This document shows, in pieces, positions 59,877 through 64,000 of a stretch of DNA of 64,000 bases. Below the pieces are notes generated by a model that saw only the letters and a list, made by a program, of their open reading frames with translations, had not been told where the DNA came from and searched no databases. A program made the position numbers and the translations under genes. How positions within the stretch are numbered: the stretch's first letter is position 1; every line of letters begins with the position of its first letter. The DNA comes from Pseudoxanthomonas daejeonensis. Lineage in GTDB: Bacteria > Pseudomonadota > Gammaproteobacteria > Xanthomonadales > Xanthomonadaceae. The stretch lies in assembly GCF_010093205.1 (NCBI RefSeq), contig NZ_PDWN01000002.1, positions 62,001 through 126,000 of the forward strand, given 5' to 3'.

Positions 59877-60387
59877 GGCATCAATTCCTGTGAGCCGGGC
59901 CTAGGCGCCCGACGGTGACGGCACGGCCGATCCGGGCCGTTCGGCAAAACAGAGGGGGTTGGATCAGCAGCTGCGGGCGCGATGGACCGCCAGCGGCCAT
60001 CGCACCGCCATGCCCTCCGCCTCCCCGGCGGAGGGCACGACGACGGCCAGCCAGGCATGCGCCGGGCCGGCCGTACGGGATGTCGTCAGTGGTGATGCCG
60101 CGCATTCCCCTGCGCGGCAGCCCGACGCGAGGCGCCGGCCGGTGCGATGCTGCTGTCCCATGGTTCCCCCTGGAGCGGAACGGACCGAAATGGACCGTCC
60201 GCTATTCCACAAACCGCGAAACGCGTCGCAAAACTATCACGGCGCCGGTTTTGGCCCGGCGCGTCCCCAGGGTCGACCTAAAAGCAAAGACCCAAGCAGC
60301 TTCAATGACTTGGAGCGCTTTCACAGGAGACCGTCCCGGGATCGATCGCAAGCCCGCGGGCCGCGCCGGCACAGAACCGACGAGCGG
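59877..60387 (-). other. Intergenic upstream region of tpsA (511 bases)
   Basis: The only stretch over 300 bases without a convincing gene. In the direction of tpsA it opens after the Lhr stop with an AT-richer pocket (about 60180-60310), the most likely promoter zone, but no confident -35/-10 pair is visible. The last 120 bases contain the tpsA ribosome site AGGA. A 65-codon reading frame (listed separately) lies within it. No operator or riboswitch was recognised. Confidence 0.5.
59964..60161 (-). CDS. Possible small ORF upstream of tpsA
   Basis: A 65-residue frame preceded by a good-looking AGGGGGA ribosome site, about 90 bases before the tpsA ATG. The product MGQQHRTGRRLASGC... is basic at the start, has three cysteines (15, 20, 65) and a weakly hydrophobic middle (AHAWLAVVVPSAG). 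No family is recognised and the region is GC-rich, where chance frames are common. It could be a leader peptide or a spurious frame. Confidence 0.22.
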   Translation of the reverse strand: MGQQHRTGRRLASGCRAGECAASPLTTSRTAGPAHAWLAVVVPSAGEAEGMAVRWPLAVHRARSC

Positions 60388-63300
60388 TCATTTAATAGCG
60401 ACGAGCGGTGCCAAGGGCGTCTCAAGCCTGCCCGGCATCGAACCCGCCCCGGGATCACGCAGCAACCGCTGGCGGGCCGCCGCCGCGTCCCCGGGCGCCA
60501 GTTCGGCCATGAAGGCCACCTGCCCGGCCACCAGCGACGCCACCGGCATGCCGTCGCGGTAGAGGACACGCGCGCCGGCGATCCGCGGCACCTTGTCGCC
60601 GGCGACCACGGTCCCGGCCAGGTTCAGCGGGTCCAGCGCGCTCACGCAGACCAGGGTGCCGTCCTCGGGCTTCTGCCGGGCCTTGCGCAGCAGGCCGATG
60701 GCTTCGGGCAGGGCGAACTGCTCGCCGGAAAGACCGGCGATGAAGCGTCCGCCGCGCACCTCGCCGCGCGCCTCCAACCTCCGGTACACGCGCAGCAGTT
60801 CGCGCCAGGGGGGCAGCCAGGCGGCTTCGCGTTCGAGCACCCGCCAGCTGACCACGCCATAGCGGCGCAGCAGGACGCGGGCAACATGCTCGACCGCCTC
60901 AGGATCCGGTTTCGGTGCGCGCACGACGCGCGCCGGGGAAGCGACGGGAACTGCAGCTTCCGTCTCGGGCGCCACGCGTCGCACCAGCGCCCAGCGGCCG
61001 GCATCCTCGATGCCGAGCATCATCGCGCGGCGGCGACCGTGGCCGGGCGTGGGCCGCTTGGAGGCCGGCACCAGCAACGCGCGCAGGCCGGCAAAACTGT
61101 CGCAATGCGCGCGCCCGCGGGCGACCAGCTCGGCCAGCGCATCTTCCAGCTCGGTCTGCAGCAGCCGCGTACCGCCCACGATCTCGTCGAAGAACGACGC
61201 ACCGTGCATCGCGAGGAAATCGGCGACCTTCTGCGCGCGCGACGAGAGCACCGCGTCCTCGGCCTGCGCCTTGCCTGGGGGCGCGCGAACCAGCGCGGTC
61301 CAGTGCGGCACGCTGCGGCGCGGCAGCAGCAGGATCGGCGTGGACCGCAGCGAGGGATTGCCGCGCATCGCGCCGGCCTCCGGGTCGGTCGCGCGCAGTC
61401 GGGTCCACAGGGTACGGCCGGCGGTGCACAGGTCGTCGAGCCAGGCGATCGAATAGTCGCGCACGCGCGCCGGCAACACGTCGCCTTCCCAGGCCGCGGC
61501 GGGTGCTTCGTAACCTTCCAGCTGCGCCAGCACGCCCGCCAGCGCCTCCGGGCCGCTGACCTGCGTGTCCTTCGACACGCGCTGCCAGTCGAACAGGAAG
61601 CGCATGAAATCGCGCGGCGCCACCGGCTCGATCTCGCGACGCAAGCGCTTGAGCGTGTAGCGATGGATGCGGGCCAGCAGGTGACGCTCGCACCATTCCT
61701 CGCCGACGGCATGCGGCGAGAAGCGGCCCTGCATCGCGTAACCCTGCGACTGCAGTTTCAGCATCGCCATGTCGACCGCCAGCGGGGCGATGCCCAGGCT
61801 GTCGGCCAGCGTGGCCGCCGCCACCGGACCCAGGCCGGTCAGGCGCGAACGCAGCAGCGCGACCGCCGCGTCCTCGGCGCTCCAGGCGACGCGCGCGAAC
61901 TCCTCCGGTACCGCGATCCCCGGCTGCTGCAACGCCGAGGGATGCAGCGCCAGCAACTGCGGCAGGCGCTCGGCCGCGACCCACCACTGCCTGCCGGCGG
62001 CGACTATCCGGGTGGCGCGCGCGTCGCGCAGCAGCTTCTCCAACCAGGGCTCCCACGTGGACTCGCCGGCCACTTCCGCCGCGGTGACGAAGCCCAACCC
62101 GGTCAGCACCTCGTGCATCTCGTCGGCGTTGCGCGCCTGCGGCCAGGCTTCGCGGCGCACCTGTTCGACCGCATCGCCGTCGAGCCGCCCGAGGTCGGTC
62201 GCCGCCTGCGGATCGGCGTAGCGGCGCGTCTGCACGGCCTGGGTGCGTCGCTCCTCCAGCGGTGCGTCGTCGAGGAAAGCATAGGGACGTGCGTTGAGCG
62301 CCTCGGCCGCCAGCGGCGACGGCGCGGCCAGGTCACGCGCCTGCACCGTGATCGCACCCGATTCCAGGCCGCGCAGCAGCTCGAGCCAGCCCTCGGTGTC
62401 CATCGCCTCGTGCAGGCAATCGTCCAGCGTCTGCGCGACCAGCGGATGGTCGGGCACTTCGCGCTCGCCGACGATGTTCTCCAGGCAGGCCACCTGGTCG
62501 GGGAACACCGTGGCCAGCAGGTCCTCGGATTTCATCCGCTGCAATTGCGGCGGCACCTTCTTGCCGCCGACGAAACGCGGCAGGGCCAGCGCGGTGGTCG
62601 CGTTCCAGCGCCAGCGCACCGGGAACAGCGGCGCATCCAGCAAAGCCTGCACCAGCACGTCCTGCGCCGACGAGGAATGCAGGTACTTGGCCACCTCGAT
62701 CAGCGGGAAGCTGTGGCTGGTCGACAGCGACAGCACGATCGCGTCCTCGGTCGCCGCGGCCTGCAGTTCGAAGTTGAACTGGCGGCAGAAGCGCTTGCGC
62801 AGGGCCAGGCCCCAGGCGCGGTTGAGGCGGCTGCCGTAGGGGCTGTGGATGACCAGGTGGGTCGAGCCGGTCTCGTCGAAGAAGCGCTCGAACACGATGG
62901 TCTGCTGGGTCGGCATCGCCCCCAGCGCGATCGCGGTCGAACCGAGGTAGTCGACCAGCTGGCGCGCGGCGGACTCGTCCAAACCCGCCTCGTCGCACAG
63001 CCAGGCCAGCGCGGTATCCGCGCCATCGATGGTGAAGCGCTCTCCGGCTTCGCCACCGCCTGCTGCATCTGCATCGGCCGCGCCATCGACGATGGCCGCT
63101 TCGGCCGGCACGCGCACCACCTGGGCGTCAGGCATGCGCGTGGCGATCTCTTCGCGCAGCCGCGACACGCCCTGCGACAGCTCGTCGGTGCGGCCCGGCG
63201 CCTCGCCCAGCCAGAACGGAATGCTGGGCGGCATGCCCTGCGCATCCTCCACCCGCACCCGGCCCGCCTCCACGCGCAGGATCCGGTAACTGGCATTGCC

Positions 63301-64000
63301 CAGCTGGAAGATGTCGCCGGCCATGCTCTCGATCGCGAAATCCTCGTTGACCGAGCCGATGAACGTGGACGACGGCTCCAGCACCACCGCGTAGTCGCCG
63401 GTGTCGGGGATGGTGCCGCCGGACATGGTCGCGACCAGGCGCGCGCCCTGGCGCCCGCGCAGGCGGCGATTGACCGCGTCGCGGTGCAGCCAGCCGGCAC
63501 GCGGGCCGCGCCGGTCGCTGAAGCCGTCGGCGAGCATCTTCACGACCTCGTCGAACCTCGCCCGCTCCAGCCGCGCGTACGGCCAGGCGCGCAGGCACCA
63601 GTCGTACAGCGCATCCTCGTCCCATTCGGTCGCGGCGACCTCGGCCACGATCTGCTGGGCCAGCACGTCCAGCGGCGCCGGCGGAATGCGCAACGCGTCC
63701 AGCTCACCGCGGCGCACGCAATCGAGCAAGGCCGCGCATTCGACCAGCTCGTCGCGGGTCTGCGGGAACAGCCGCGCCTTCGGCACGCCGCCGACGTGGT
63801 GGCCCGAGCGCCCGGCGCGCTGCAGGAACGCGGCGATCGAGCGCGGCGAGCCGAGCTGGCAGACCAGGTCCACGTCGCCGATGTCCAGACCCAGCTCCAG
63901 CGAAGCAGTGGCGACCAGCACCTGCAGCTGGCCGGCCTTGAGCTTCTGCTCGGCCTCCAGGCGCAGCTCCTTGGACAGGCTGCCGTGGTGGGTGCCGACG
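60388..64000 (-). CDS. lhr: Lhr-type large DEAD/DEAH-box helicase, N-terminal part outside the window
   Basis: The gene runs off the right edge; 1204 codons are visible and the motor's first RecA domain is missing. The visible part starts inside the second helicase domain, with [10 protein letters not shown], then [19 protein letters not shown] and the arginine-finger motif QRAGRSGH. A winged-helix and the Lhr-core follow ([16 protein letters not shown], then [22 protein letters not shown]). A very long C-terminal region with AlkZ-like character ends at VAIK. Long Lhr enzymes of this type act in DNA repair. The stop is at 60388; it is followed by the tpsA upstream region. Confidence 0.92.
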   Translation of the reverse strand, partial: VGTHHGSLSKELRLEAEQKLKAGQLQVLVATASLELGLDIGDVDLVCQLGSPRSIAAFLQRAGRSGHHVGGVPKARLFPQTRDELVECAALLDCVRRGELDALRIPPAPLDVLAQQIVAEVAATEWDEDALYDWCLRAWPYARLERARFDEVVKMLADGFSDRRGPRAGWLHRDAVNRRLRGRQGARLVATMSGGTIPDTGDYAVVLEPSSTFIGSVNEDFAIESMAGDIFQLGNASYRILRVEAGRVRVEDAQGMPPSIPFWLGEAPGRTDELSQGVSRLREEIATRMPDAQVVRVPAEAAIVDGAADADAAGGGEAGERFTIDGADTALAWLCDEAGLDESAARQLVDYLGSTAIALGAMPTQQTIVFERFFDETGSTHLVIHSPYGSRLNRAWGLALRKRFCRQFNFELQAAATEDAIVLSLSTSHSFPLIEVAKYLHSSSAQDVLVQALLDAPLFPVRWRWNATTALALPRFVGGKKVPPQLQRMKSEDLLATVFPDQVACLENIVGEREVPDHPLVAQTLDDCLHEAMDTEGWLELLRGLESGAITVQARDLAAPSPLAAEALNARPYAFLDDAPLEERRTQAVQTRRYADPQAATDLGRLDGDAVEQVRREAWPQARNADEMHEVLTGLGFVTAAEVAGESTWEPWLEKLLRDARATRIVAAGRQWWVAAERLPQLLALHPSALQQPGIAVPEEFARVAWSAEDAAVALLRSRLTGLGPVAAATLADSLGIAPLAVDMAMLKLQSQGYAMQGRFSPHAVGEEWCERHLLARIHRYTLKRLRREIEPVAPRDFMRFLFDWQRVSKDTQVSGPEALAGVLAQLEGYEAPAAAWEGDVLPARVRDYSIAWLDDLCTAGRTLWTRLRATDPEAGAMRGNPSLRSTPILLLPRRSVPHWTALVRAPPGKAQAEDAVLSSRAQKVADFLAMHGASFFDEIVGGTRLLQTELEDALAELVARGRAHCDSFAGLRALLVPASKRPTPGHGRRRAMMLGIEDAGRWALVRRVAPETEAAVPVASPARVVRAPKPDPEAVEHVARVLLRRYGVVSWRVLEREAAWLPPWRELLRVYRRLEARGEVRGGRFIAGLSGEQFALPEAIGLLRKARQKPEDGTLVCVSALDPLNLAGTVVAGDKVPRIAGARVLYRDGMPVASLVAGQVAFMAELAPGDAAAARQRLLRDPGAGSMPGRLETPLAPLVAIK

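Noticed and set aside
55965-59918. A second antisense frame of 1317 codons over the 5' part of tpsA
   Set aside because: Same register and same codon-bias explanation.

Overview
The window reads as chromosomal DNA of a high-GC gammaproteobacterium, most likely a member of the Xanthomonadaceae/Lysobacteraceae (Lysobacter, Luteimonas, Pseudoxanthomonas or a relative). The reasons are uniformly GC-rich genes with strong bias against TTA, CTA and TCA codons, an lptD-surA-pdxA block, ruvC-ruvA with kup in front of ruvB, a DUF3011 protein, a TonB-dependent receptor, GlnRS, and REP-like intergenic palindromes. The genus is inferred, not proven. No rRNA, tRNA, insertion sequence, prophage or CRISPR array was found.

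Left part (1-18.0 kb) is mostly housekeeping. It holds the tail of a conserved hypothetical gene closed by a REP-like element, msrA with a DUF2007 gene, glnS with a deaminase and rlmM, and an unrecognised 239-aa protein. A divergent pair follows, a secreted SMP-30-like lactonase and a Tat-exported Gfo/Idh oxidoreductase, then a small secreted EF-hand protein. Next are two ubiquinone-pathway FAD hydroxylases, a probable vitamin B12 uptake and activation pair (BtuM-like membrane protein plus PduO-type adenosyltransferase), a histone-deacetylase-family enzyme, and lptD-surA-pdxA for outer-membrane biogenesis and vitamin B6 synthesis.

Middle part (18.0-38.3 kb). One long minus-strand series runs aspS, a GNAT acetyltransferase, an alpha/beta hydrolase, yebC, ruvC, ruvA, kup and ruvB, covering Asp-tRNA charging, Holliday junction processing and K+ uptake. 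A secreted 12-cysteine DUF3011 protein, a lipoprotein, an FmdB zinc-ribbon protein and the ABC-F protein YheS follow. Then come a TonB-dependent receptor, a YbaL-type cation/proton antiporter, an FAD oxidoreductase and recQ.

Right part (38.3-60.4 kb) is the standout: a minus-strand two-partner secretion (type Vb) operon. tpsA is a single intact 19-kb reading frame for a 6362-residue filamentous adhesin. tpsB, its outer-membrane FhaC-type transporter, is translationally coupled to tpsA through a GTG start at the tpsA stop. A SapC-family (S-layer-associated) gene follows 37 bases later, and the operon closes at a hairpin shared with convergent recQ. TpsA carries a nearly perfect 108-residue tandem repeat and two isolated close cysteine pairs. 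The window ends inside a large Lhr-type helicase gene.
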